Under the pieces are notes generated by a model. The model was not told the origin of the DNA. It ran no database searches and was given only the letters and a program-made list of their open reading frames with translations. Shown here one piece after another: positions 48,346 to 60,900 of a stretch of 64,000 nt of DNA. The stretch lies in assembly GCA_002150815.3 (NCBI GenBank), contig NDFF03000242.1, positions 1 to 64,000 on the forward strand, in the 5' to 3' direction. Source of the stretch: Grammothele lineata (Eukaryota > Basidiomycota > Agaricomycetes > Polyporales > Polyporaceae). The position numbers and the translations under genes were made by a program. Positions within the stretch are counted from its first letter, which is position 1; every line of letters begins with the position of its first letter.

Positions 48346-51300
48346 TGTACCCATCCCCCTTGTACCTGTTCACATCTCTCCTCTGTAATCTACTCCCTCC
48401 CCTCCCCTTCTACATATTCCTGTCCTCTGTACTTTGACTCTCTTTCATTTTCTACCCATCATACACGCTTTTCACTCCCTTTTCTTCACCTCGTTTGATC
48501 CACACAAGCCCATATTTTCCTGTCCGTTCTTTCCTCTCTTTTCTATCACCTCCTCTCAATCCCTATGCTGCTCATACATGTATCATCTCCAATTTAATCT
48601 TCTGATCAACTCGTGTCCAGCGCTCGTTCCATCGCAGTAATATATCAACCTCCAAGCGCACCCAGCACACTTATAGCACCGCTCTCACAAGCACGACACC
48701 TGTGCAAGCCCACACCTCTCACCGTTATACCTGCACAGTTCATCGCTATCAGCATTTCATATACAGTTACTGGTGCATCTCTACCTATGGTCATAGCCAC
48801 CAGCTGAGGATCAATGTCCCTTTATCCAATAGCCTCTTATACAGACTTGCAAAGCATAGAGCGATCGAGCTCAAAAACAGCCATTACAGCACGGCCCTGC
48901 ACTGCACACCTCTCTCATCATCCTGTAGACAACGGCCCGCAAAGGTGAGCGCTTGAAGGTCCTAATTCACTTCACCAACTCAAACGCTCGCCCGATGATC
49001 CATAGTTTACTATCTACATCGCAGTCTGCGTGCTGCCCCCACGCACATAACATAACTTCTTGCTATTCGTATCCATTGAGCCGACCATCGTTCAGCACCA
49101 TGGTGACATTGGGTGCCAAGGGTTACCGCCTCTGGCACCTAGCCTCAAGGCACATTAGCGGCACAGCAGTGTAATCAGAACGCGCTACAATGTCGTTACA
49201 GTCGTAGCACTTTGTCCACCATCGGTGCCGTCCGCTCAACCTCTTCTCTATCACGGTCAATAGCCAAATATAAGGCGCAGTACAGACAATTCTAATCGTG
49301 CACCAAACTTTCATTGGCAGTCAACCACGCGATCTCTACTAAGATCACATGGTAAACTCCTGTCTCCAGGCAATCACATGATCTCTGCCAGGGTCACATG
49401 TTAAATTCCCAATGAGAATTTGCCATGTGACCTTCACTTAATTCACATGTTCAATTTGCATAAAGTGCACCGCCCCGCGTCCTTTTTGCAAGCTTTGACG
49501 TGCTGCACTGAGAGCTGTCGCATTTTTCGCCTTATAACGTTTACAGCAGCATTCCCAATGCACCAGCCAATTTCTCTTTTCAACTTTTTGGCCCCTATAA
49601 GCCCAATCATCCCCTTGCATCACTCATGGGACCTACTGAAAAACAGCCTAGTGCGCCTCAACCTATCTAATCGTAACCCATTTGTCCCTCGTGCGCCTGA
49701 GTCACCGCTCGTAGTTTACGTCGTTTTTTCTAGTGCTCCGTTTGTAGCTCCCATTTCAAGCGCCTTCCTCGCACCGTAGCATCTTTTGCGTACAAGGCAA
49801 CATTGGCTATACTCGTATCAAGCTCACGTGCAACTCGTTGGCTTCCTCATTAACACCCTTTCAACCATTTGCACCGTTTTGCACCGCTTCCTACGCTCAA
49901 TCTGTCACATGACTTTAGTTTGGCAGAACAAAGTCACATGACTACAAGCTGAGCCTATATGCCTTTCTATTATCTTTAGCCGGCATTCTGCATGCCGTCT
50001 CTGCATTACCTCCCTCCCTTTCAATCCCTTTACTAGCACGCCCTAGAAACCAATCCACCCACGCTTACCACAACCTCGTTCTCAGTCAACTTTACTGTGC
50101 AAGTCTATAGCCAAACGGTGCAGGCACCTCGCTTCAAGCTTTGGCGTCCCGATCTGGTTGGGGTGCTCCAGCCTTTATATGTACCGTTTAACGTGCACGT
50201 GCGCTATATCCGACGTTTCAACTCAAGCCTTTGACACTCCCAAAGTCGCTACAGCGCACATACGAGTCAGACTTTGAGGCTTTCAATGCTGGTCTTACAC
50301 CTCCACTTTGATCGCAGGCCATCAAGATGAAAGCCGTTAGCTCAAATCTCAAACTGTTTTAACTTTGGGGCACGTGCAGCCTCGATGAGCTCAGTTGAAC
50401 TTGTGCTACAAACTCAAACATGTAGTACAAGCAGGCCCTCTACAATCAATCCCCTTCAGGAAAAGAGTGCCGTGCACCCTCCACTCTCACTAAGCCAACC
50501 AAACTGTCAAGAGGTGGTAAGCAGGGTGTAGAGAGCGCATGACACAAAATACGTACAGCTGCTTGATCATCGTCTCAGGGGTGTATTTTTCCCCTGCGAG
50601 CTGCAAGCAGCAATAACGCAGGCCCTGTATGCACGTCCCATACCTCTATGAGACCCGTGTAACAGTGCACAATAGCATATTACGCACCTCTACCTGCTCC
50701 ACAGCTCGCACTTTGGCGTACCAAAACCTGCCATCGTCTATAAACATGACGATGCAGCCAACCTGTTGGTTGTACGATGAGCTGCGCACCCTTCAGTCCA
50801 TCTGATACACCACTCACAGGAAAAGGGTTCGCGTCGGGCGCAGCTCTGTCCATTGAAGCAAGGCAACTGGTGATTTTGCTGTGTGCAATTGCATCGTTAG
50901 ACGGCAGTGGTGCTTACATGGAAGGGCTGTGAGCTTACCAAGAGTAAAGGGGGCTAGATACACCCACAGCCTCACCGTCAGCAAAAGCAAGACATAAACA
51001 TGGAGGGATACACACCGGTCAGCTTCAGGGGGCAGGGTGAAGGAGAGGAGATTGATGTCTTTTGCCCCACCCTCTGCCCTCTATATATATGTTTCCATTC
51101 CCACTTGCAGCCTGCTCCACATCTGTGCATATCAAATCTATGATTGGCTGCCATAAAGTGGGCCCATTTGATGCACTTTTAAATTGACATCAGCACATCC
51201 TCCACTGCAATCAACCAGATTGACAGCGTGGGAGCCATTAAAGCTACTCAATTCTCGCCCACTCCCAGCCCATCAATGCTTCATTTATTCAATAAGCATG

Positions 51301-53154
51301 TGATCATGATGTCACAGCCCTCATGTGAAACAGATTAGATGCACCAGAATCCCCTTCAGCCTCTCATATACTCTATAATCCTCAATGATTGCACGTTTCT
51401 TCAAAACCTCCTTTGAGCCTTAGTGATGCAGCACACACATCAGCAGTATGCAGCTTACCTCGCCTCCAGTGCAGGTCACATGTTAAATTCTCAATGGGAA
51501 TTTGTCATGTGACTTGGCTCATTACTCATTGATGTCCGGTACAAGGTGAACTCGCTCGAGCACAGCAGCCCTTTGTAGCCTCAAACCGTCATACATTATC
51601 AATAGTCTTGATACCACTCTGCCCCTACCCTTGAGCAACATTGCATATGCACCCCACACTGTTATTTGACCTGCATGAGTCACCTAAAGTCGTGTTTATA
51701 CCCTCGAGCCAATACCCCACCAACTTCACCCAAAGTCGTGCCCACACCGATTATATCTGCAGTAAACGCCACGTGCACACTTGCTCGCGTTCATATACCT
51801 CTCTCAGTCTTAAATGCTCTTCAAAGCCACAGGGTTTTTGTCGTGCATGATCAGCTTATAGCCTCCAACCCCACTTACGTGCCATCGACCACTGGCTTCT
51901 CTCCCGCTGATAACCTGGCTTAGAAAAGGTTTTTAACCGTCGCATTTCTCTCTCTACCTATTCAACTGTCGATCCTTGGCCCTCATTCTTCCCTGGCGCC
52001 CCTCTAGAACATCATATAAGCTACACATCTCTCATGGCAGCCAGCATGAGCCTTGACCGCTTATCAACATTTAGCTGTTTGAGCTTCCACCCCTGCAATC
52101 CATACATTTGTGCGCCTCACACCCCTCTGCTGATCCTGCTGTAGGGTTATGATACCAACCATGTTGATAGCACCATTGCTGTTGCCTCATTCACTCAAGC
52201 TGCACTGATTTGGTTGGCAATTAGCCTCTTGTGCATTTTTGTGGTCAACAGTTTGCTCATACTGCATGTCCCCTCTCCCCTTCAGTTTGCTGTTAGATTG
52301 GCCCCTCCATCACATCTGCTATAGCCTTGATGGTCGTCACTGCCATAGTTATCACTGCCATAGTCATCACTGTCATAGTCATCACTACCACCAGTGACCA
52401 ATGTCTGACATTCACAGCTGGTTGTGCCAGCTAGTTGTATTGTAGCAGGCCAGCAGAAGACAGTAAAGGCTGGTGGCAGATGGTGGTAAAAAGGGGTGGT
52501 CAACATCAGTAAACAGCTCAAGCAAGGGCATGTACAACCCCAAAAGTACAGCTTACATGCCCCCTCTCAATCACCATTTCAGTCCATCAACTAGCCATTT
52601 ATCTAGAGGGACCATGATGGTGGTAGAAAACCAAGCAGCCATCATCTCTGGTCTCTATTATTGCCATATCTGGAATACTGCAGTCAAAATCCCCCTGCAG
52701 TTTTGGTTTCCCTATCTAGATTGGCTAGATTCTCTCTGATTTCTGTCTTACATGGACTTGGAGTCTACTGGCAGCCCACAGATTGTAAATGTATCCAAAC
52801 TGTAGGTCTGCACACCCCTTGACCACTCATATTCCTCACTGACCACCCAGATCTTTCATTGACCACTATTTCAACTGGGGCTAGGCTAAATGGTTCATGC
52901 TATTGTCAGGCCCACCTCCTAAGCAGGCAATGGCTGCTTTGTGCCACTGTCACCCTGCTTTGTGCAGCCAAAGGGTTTTGGGTGTCATGTGCCCTCTTTT
53001 CAAACTCCCCTTGGGCCCAAGCTCATTGTCCACTCAGCACTATATCAAGCCCACCCCTTCTCTCTCCACTCCCTTCACTTCCTCTCTCCACTTCCACCAC
53101 TGGCCCCTCTCAAAACTCTTTTGACCCCCCCCTCTGCACACTTTGACCACCATC
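48346..53154. other. Copy C of the 4.8 kb gene-free stretch
   Basis: Matches 2669-7477 with scattered changes (for example G to A near 49289, A to C near 53127). It includes both palindromes (49392, 51474). Confidence 0.6.
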
Positions 53155-54113
53155 ATGTCTGTTTTAAGCCCCCTCCAACCTTCAGGTAAGGGTGGTTAGC
53201 TGTCTGTCACTCTACCCCTCTACTCCCTCAATCCTTTTAGAGATGTTGGATTCATTCCCCATCAAAGATGTTATCATCCAAGGCATAGACTCTGAGCAAG
53301 GCCTTGACCACTTCTTGGAGTCTTTTGACACTCCCTCCTGTGATGCCATTCCCTCTGACTTCTTGGAGGAGGTCAGATACTGTTCTGTCCTTGTTCAAAG
53401 GGGCAGCACACTGCAGTCTCACCTAGGGGTTTTGAAGGACACCTACATTACCTCTCTATGGCTTTGTTTTGGAGAGGACTCCTTGGGTTTCAAGGCCCTT
53501 AGTGTTCTTACCCCCCCTCCACCCCTCCCCAACATCCAAAACCTCTGGTTGTCTCTGCACAGCTTGAAGGGAGATTGGAACTCAGATGTCATCTTTCCAT
53601 TTAGGCAGCTTTCACCCAGATTTTGGGCCTCCTTCTCTGGTGTTACCAGGCTTGTAATTGAGGTTCAGGTCCAAACCTTGTCTCAAGTGAGTGTCTGTCC
53701 CCTATCTGCACTGTTTTTTCCCACCTCATCCTACTTTACAGTCAGACATCATGCGTTTGATCGCCCTTCTTCCTCCTGCTATCACTCATCTTCACCTCCA
53801 TATCTTGCCCTTGGAGTCTGAAGTGGTCAAGGGGATTCTCAAAGCTTTTGGACAAGCTCATTTGGATTCTCTCACCTCCCCCAACCACCCCAACTATCCT
53901 CACCATCTCACTCCTATCAAGTTTTTGGAGATCAATGGAAGATTGATCCAGCATGGCCACAACCGCCCCCACATCCACACCCAAGGCACCCCCTCCAACA
54001 GGCATGGTTGGACTCTCACCTCCTCCACTCTGCATGGCATGAAGTACACTGGCCTCAAGACTCTTCAAGAACAGTTGGCCTATTTGTGGGGTCTGCAGGA
54101 TAGGGTTTTGTAG
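53155..54113 (+). CDS. L-family protein L2 (copy C)
   Basis: Counterpart of 7478-8436, exons 53155-53185, 53241-53686 and 53742-54113. One Asn-to-Thr change results from an A-to-C next to a C run; two more changes fall in introns. The frame is intact. Confidence 0.71.
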
Positions 54114-54802
54114 GCAAAGTTGGGGGAAAGTCTGTCTCTTTTGAGCATGTGTACTATTGCTGTTCCTGTTGATGCCACTCTCTGTACCAATGTCAATGCC
54201 CCTTCTGTTCTCCACTGCCTGCTGTGTGTTTGTCCCATCATTTCTGTGTCATTGGCTATTTGGTGCCTTCTACTGTGAGTCTTTCTCTTTCCTGTATTCC
54301 CTACTAACCTTGAGCTGCCTTGCACTTGCACTCCCCCTCACACACACACACTATTCAACATTGAGAGCCCTCCCAGAGCCCTCTTAGAGCCCTCTTAGAG
54401 CCCTCTTAGAGCCCTGTTTACTCTCACTTATCCTCTCACAATCTCCTTGATCACAACACTTTGCCAATCCATTCATCTAATCTCTACATATTCTCCACAC
54501 AGCTCTGTCCAGTCACATGACTCCCTTTTAAGTGTGTTGATCAGTTTGGTTGATCAGATAAGCACAGCCACTGACCACCTTCCACTCTGTCTGCCCACCC
54601 AACACCTGTTCACTTTCCTCCTCCTCACACATACACACCTATACACACAGGTTTTCTCTCTCCCCAGCCTACTTTGACATTTGAGGTTTATAACAGTGAG
54701 CTGCAATCACAACTGATGTAGTGCACCTTGACCCATACACACATTCAATTTTCAATTAGCCTGCATCACACCCATCTTCTTTGCCCACCTACCAACATAC
54801 AC
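54114..54802. other. Copy C of the L2-L3 spacer
   Basis: Same minisatellite (54364-54416) and GTCACATGAC site (54512-54521). One A-to-C change lies in the CACACA run near 54352. Confidence 0.6.
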
Positions 54803-55599
54803 ATGGCGCCTACTTCCTTGCATCACCAATCTAGGCTTGAGCTTCTTTCTAGTAGGTGTTTATACCGGCTGCAGAGCCTTCTGCTTGCTAACAGAGTGCC
54901 AGGAAAAACTCTCACTGCCAATTACACTCTCAAGCATGTCATTCGTGTGACTGCTGCTGGTGCAGAGAGATTTGAAAGAGAGGTGGCCCAGATCGTTTAC
55001 AGGCTCTCCTTTCCCAATGTCACCCTTGAAGATAATCCCTTTATCTACCTCACTCAACTCTCCTTCATTTTGGATCAACCTCCCCTCGCGCGCCCCATCC
55101 TTTTAATGGCTGCAGAGAGGTTCACTTCTATAACCTCCCTTCGCCTCTGCTTCAGAAAGGCTATCGATTTGTCCTTCTTAGCATTTCTCCCCTTTCATCC
55201 GGTGCCCGTTTTCAACAGAGTTCACACCCTTGAAGTGTATCAAGACGCAGCACCTACATCTTGGGAACCCCTCGCAACCTCCCTCTCTACCTATCGCATG
55301 TTTCTTCGTCAGGTGTTTCCAGCACTTCAAAATCTCACCCTTCAACAGAACACCGTGGCTATCGAGCAGGTATTTACTCCTTTTATTGCTTTCTCCCTTC
55401 GCTCACTTACCCCGTCCATAGATCGCCCTCTTCCAAATCCTGGATAGGATCCCCATTACCGTTCGCGCTATCCACTTTATCACACTTCACCCTAATCCAG
55501 AGCATGCTATGTTTTGGGGCAGACCTTCAGCGCTACAAACATGACCGCTTTGGAGATGATCCTCTTCCTATTGCAGTTTCTTTCAACGGGCGCCCTTGA
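54803..55599 (+). CDS. L-family protein L3 (copy C), frameshifted near its end
   Basis: Counterpart of 9126-9921, exons 54803-55369 and from 55422. An extra G in TTTTGGGGCAG near 55519 shifts the frame after MFWG, and a stop follows at 55542-55544. The product would have about 229 residues instead of 247, with the last dozen or so altered. The copies at 9126 and 44051 lack the insertion. It could be a real mutation or a homopolymer error in the assembly. Confidence 0.7.
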
Positions 55600-56899
55600 T
55601 CTCCCCCCTCCTCTGTCTTTTCACCCTCTTTTGGTGCAGTTTACTGCCTTTTCAATCATCGCACTCGATTCATTATTGCTCTCACATCCCTTTTGCCTTC
55701 CCATTACTACATTATCTTGGCCTGTTCACACTCATGGTCGCAGAGCAAACAGCGTCATGTAGCTCTATTACTATTAGGAGAACACTGTATCACCACCAGT
55801 TCACCATGACATTCGCATAGCCCTTATCAGTGTTTTTGTTGTACGTACCGTTTTGAAATCCACACCCAAATTCCTTTCATTATCTGCTCTGTCAACTTGT
55901 TGCATGCTTAGAGCTGCTCCTAATGTGATTTATCCTGCCTTGTCAAGTATTCTAAATAGCCAAGAAGCACAAGCACCTTTAAGCACTCCAAGGTTGGTTG
56001 AAATAACACCTGTCTGCGCTTGTCCGTTAGGGCTTAGGGTTCAAGCTTAGGGGTGGGCTACAACGCCTGCATGTGTCTCGGTGTCTCGGTGCCTCGCTGG
56101 CTCGGGGGAACGAGTTGGCTCGGGAGCCTCGGCAAGCTTTTAGGTTATAGTTAGTGATTACTGGAGGCAATGTGTTGCAAACCAGATTAGGTTTACATGC
56201 CTCGCTTGATTGTTGTCCCTATGTGCAATCATAAGGAGCACTTGCCCCCAAAACCGTTAAGGCTTAGGGGTGGGCATTGCATAGACACATTCTCTATCAA
56301 GTTTTTAACATATTGCCTCAGCTTCCAGGTGGCAGTGAGATAGCTCGGCTATTTGTTAAACTAAAGTCCGTGATGCAGCTTATATGTTAACGTCTCTCAT
56401 TACTAGTGCCCATTAAATTTCACTGCCCCTCTGTTGCCGTATAGCTTAAAGGCATGTATTGCATTCATCTACCAATTTGACTACCATTTGAGGCCATACT
56501 TGCTTTTATTTCTGTCTTCTAATATACACCTATGATGGCTATGGGAACTATGAGGTAGCGTTATCATTTAACATTAATTTTGATCTTATGCACCCACCCT
56601 TTAACTTCAACAGCATAGGGTAAGAGCCTATACTTTTTACAATTGCCCTGGATACAGCTACCATCTTCAATATTCATTTTTGAAGACATTTAGCATGTAA
56701 GGTGCTCTCAATTATAATATTTTGGTGTAAGTAGCTATTTTACCCTTTACTGCCAAGTCACATGACATTTGTTGACAGCAACTGAAATCATGTGACCAGC
56801 TTTTGTTGAATGTTTGCAGCTATTTGTTTCTGACCACCCATGCATCAAGTCAAATTGGCACACACTGTCTGCTGTCATCTTCATCTTTTCAACATCACC
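55600..56899. other. Copy C of the L3-RING spacer
   Basis: Matches 9922-11221, with complete direct repeat R2 (56005-56133) and the two CACATG-type sites before the RING gene (about 56757 and 56788). Confidence 0.6.
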
Positions 56900-57574
56900 A
56901 TGAGCTCTATAAACCTCAGAGTTACTATTACTTCTGGAACAGGCTCCTCTAACTCCCCCTTCATTGTGGACACTGTGGGGGATAGCCCTCAGGAGCCTAT
57001 CATAGTAGATGATGAGTCTTCTGAGCTTGAGCAGCTTAAGCAGGTGAGCAGGTGTCATTGGTCACTCATCATTTATACCCACTCATCAACTACAGGCATA
57101 TAAGCAGCTCAAACATAACATGCAACTTGAGGTGGGCCAACTCAATGACACCATACACCAGCTTCAAGGCCAGATTAAGGCTGCCAATTTGGTGATTACT
57201 TTGTGGCTGCATTATTGTCCCCTCCATGTTAATACATGTATTGCATTTTAGGTGCACAATCCACCCAAGTGGGCAGCTTTTGTAGACACTTTACAATGCA
57301 CTATATGCTACTCTGCTGCTTGCAGTCACAGGCAAGCCAGTTTAGCTACCAGCGATTATGACCCCCTCAACTTACCACCTTTTACAGCCTCCCCTGTGGG
57401 CACAGCTTCTGCTTTGCATGCCTTCAAGCCATTGTCCTCAAAGTGGATTTGCACAGGCACATTCAAAATGCTGACTTTAAGCTTCCTGCCTGCCCTACAT
57501 GTAATAAATGCTTCACATCCCTTCCAGAGAAGAACATTCTCTTAGTGCAAATGTCCTCACTTCTCAATGAGTAG
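56900..57574 (+). CDS. C3HC4 RING-finger protein (copy C)
   Basis: Counterpart of 11222-11896, exons 56900-57043, 57096-57191, 57252-57331 and 57388-57574. The GC donor of the third intron is conserved. One A-to-C change falls in the second intron; the protein appears unchanged. Confidence 0.84.
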
Positions 57575-57933
57575 TCATGTACCCCTTCGCGTTGTCTAGT
57601 CCATATGTAATTCAATATGAGCTTGGTGTGTAATATCATTAGTTGCTGCCTTATCACCTTGCTGCGTCCATGGCTCCTTTTAAATGGCCTTTACAATCAA
57701 CAACTTCTGCTCCACCCAATCTAAAAAGTCTGTATGCAGCCACAATCATATTTGCTGACTTTACAATATATCAATGATGTTAGCCCTTACTTAATCACCA
57801 TCAATACTACCAAATACACCCACACAATCCAGCTATAAATGTAATTGGTCTTTACCATCTATTTTCTCCTTTTGCCTCCCTTGCCCACCATTTATCATCA
57901 GCAACCTGCTACTCCTCAAACTTCCCTCTCATC
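57575..57933. other. Copy C RING-helicase intergenic region
   Basis: Matches 11897-12255. No gene or clear control site is seen. Confidence 0.5.
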
Positions 57934-60900
57934 ATGGCCTTGTGCTCTTACTGCAACTGTTCATTTGATGGTGCTCCCAGCAAACACTTTAGAAACTGCA
58001 CAAAGTATATCTGGGAAATCCATCAAAAACCTCTTAGTGCTACCGGCCCTATGTGTTTGGTTCAAAGGAACACCTCAGGCCTTATTATCTGCCGATGTAT
58101 TGACCACAACGGCACACTTTGCCAGGCTACATTTTTAACATGCAGGCAACTTTATACACACTTGCAAAACATTCAGCATGATAACTGGCAGGTGTGTAAA
58201 GCTCTACTTGAGTCATGTTACATGTATTGAGTCCATTTCAGCCCCCCTCAGATAGCACCACTTTTTCAGAAAATCATAACATTCAGATCTCTATGGCACC
58301 AATGGAACCACCACAGCAAGCTGGCCTCTCCCCTCTGCCTACAAAATTACAAGAATCTTTGGTAGACTGTTTTTTTAATACATCATTACCCTCTCATTTA
58401 ATGCCTGTTTTAAATAGCCTTCAAAATCTCCCCTCTCCTATAGCTACCCTTCTAGGTCCTCAAATACAACACCTGCTTCATCTGAGCCTATAAATATGTC
58501 CATAGACACCTCTATATCTCCAACCACCTCTTCAACTAGAATCAGTTTACCTCTATCACCAAAGCCTTCTGAACACAACCTCGATGAAGATATTGTCTTG
58601 CAAGATGATGTTGATCAGTCAGAAGATGAAGAGGTCAGTGTAAGCTTTTCAGAGTGCTATTGGCCTATTAAGTTGACATTCCATGCAGCTTTATGATACT
58701 CCAAATAAAGATCTCTCCCCTCTGGGCTTTATGATCAATCGACGTCTCAAGTCCATTATTTGCCTTCCATGCCAGCACATCATCATACCCTCTCGCCTTT
58801 CCAATCACATTACCTCTATTCACAGCACTCGCAACCCTTTATCAACCTCTACAGTCATTCAGAACCTTGTGGCTACAAACCAAATTACAGAACATTGGCC
58901 TGCTATTCCAACCACTGTACTTCCCCAATTTGCAGGCCTAGAGACGGTGGAGGGCTACAAGTGCCCACAGTGCTCTCATGTTACATCTCACGCTAAAAGT
59001 CTTTGCCAACACCTCAAAGACCATCACTCTATTGTTTTGTCTAAACCGTCATCTCATATAAAATCAGCTTTCATCCAACGCTATTCAACCAACCCTCCCA
59101 ACCGCTCTTGGTTTGAAGTTCAGCCCAAATATCTGCCACCTCCTTCATCCTCATCTTTTCAATACCTTCAAAAGCTCCGTACCGAGTTGGACAAGCCTGC
59201 TGAACTGGCTGCGTCAGAAATAGATGTCCGTCAAATTAGCCCTTGGAATGTTGCAACCAATTGGCACACATACACTTCACAATTTGACCCTCAACATCTC
59301 ATCAATATGATCACTCTTCCCCCTCTTGATGATCCTGCGTGGCTCCTTCTCAACATTGTTCAAAACTACATGAAATATGCTTATAGCCTCATCTCTACAA
59401 CTTCTGAATTGGCCAGACAAATTTTGAATACAAGCAATATGAAAGAGTCAGTTTTCATTACAGTAGCCTTTGCACCTCACTGACAACATTATAGAGAATA
59501 CAATCACACTCCTTTTCATCGACACCAAGCTGATACCACATTTTCTGCTTATACTACCCCTATGCTCCAGCTGTTCTACTTTCTCTATAAAGCAAGCCAA
59601 AGCCCTGCATCCCATCAGATGCCACGGGTCCTTCAAAGGGAATTTAATGAAGCCTTGCCCCAGTGGATGGAGTCTGGAGAAGATGTTCCACTTGATCATC
59701 AGTATGACTGGATTCGTGAAATTTGCCATTTGCTCTGGGCTGTTAATCACCCACCCCCTTCATCTACAAACCCCTATCCTGACCTCACCATTCGTTTTAT
59801 CATTCACACCCAAGTGCTACCAGATGGCAGTCTCAAAAAGCCTCAAGAAGTTACAGGCATATTTGCCAAAATGTGCTATAATATGGTATGCAGACACTAT
59901 GCAGCCCTCACGCCCTCTTCACTTACCAATTATTTAGCGTCTGTTCTTTTTGGAGTACTGTCACAATGCTTACACCTCTGCTGAGCAATCTCAGCAACCT
60001 CTCTCTGCTTACATCCTCCAATATCAACCATTTTTCACTACTGGACATGAAACTACATTTCACACCATCACTAGCCTTCAGCATAGAGCAACCAGCATAG
60101 TTATGGCCACTCAAAGTGACCCCAATATGGCATGGAAAGAAGGCTCCAACTATACCCCTCTCATTTATAAAGGGCAAAACATCAGCTTAGATCAACTCAG
60201 AACTTGCCAAGGAGCCTTAGAAGATCACACCCTTGCCTTGCTACTTCAAACATTGCTCTTTGATCACCCTTTCCAAGTTGACATTCCTTCATTAAAAGAT
60301 GACATGGGCAATGCTCAGCCAGGATACTCCATCTTCAACCATCGCCCTAACCTCCCCATTTTGGGCTACAAAGATCAGCTCGCTCAACACATCTTCTCTC
60401 ACAGTGCCCTTCATAAACACTTTATTCTCTCTTTCACCCATGAGCAAGTACGGTGGAATACTACTGCCCTTTCACAATGGCTCCACGCTTATGCCCAACT
60501 GGACCTCCTCTGCCTTCTGCAAGTGGAAATGAACTGTGGAGCACCTGGCCGTACCACAGAGCTTACTGCAATGCCCATTGCCAATACCTTAGGGGGAATG
60601 CCTAGATCTCTTCGCATTATAGATGGCCACGTGGTACTCATGCGCACCTATCATAAAATGCGTGCAGCTCAAGGCACTGATCGCCTCATTCCCCATGCTC
60701 TTAATGCCTCTCTGGCCGCCACCATCATTTATAAAGAGGCAATCTGTCGCCCCTTTGCTCAGCTTTGTGCCTGCATTCTTTGGCCAGATGACCCTTACAT
60801 CAAGTCTCTCTATCAAGGCTATCTATTCGTCAACTACTCAAAGCCATTCACTAGCACAGACATCAGCACAGAGATGGAAAAATGGACTGGTTCACATTTA

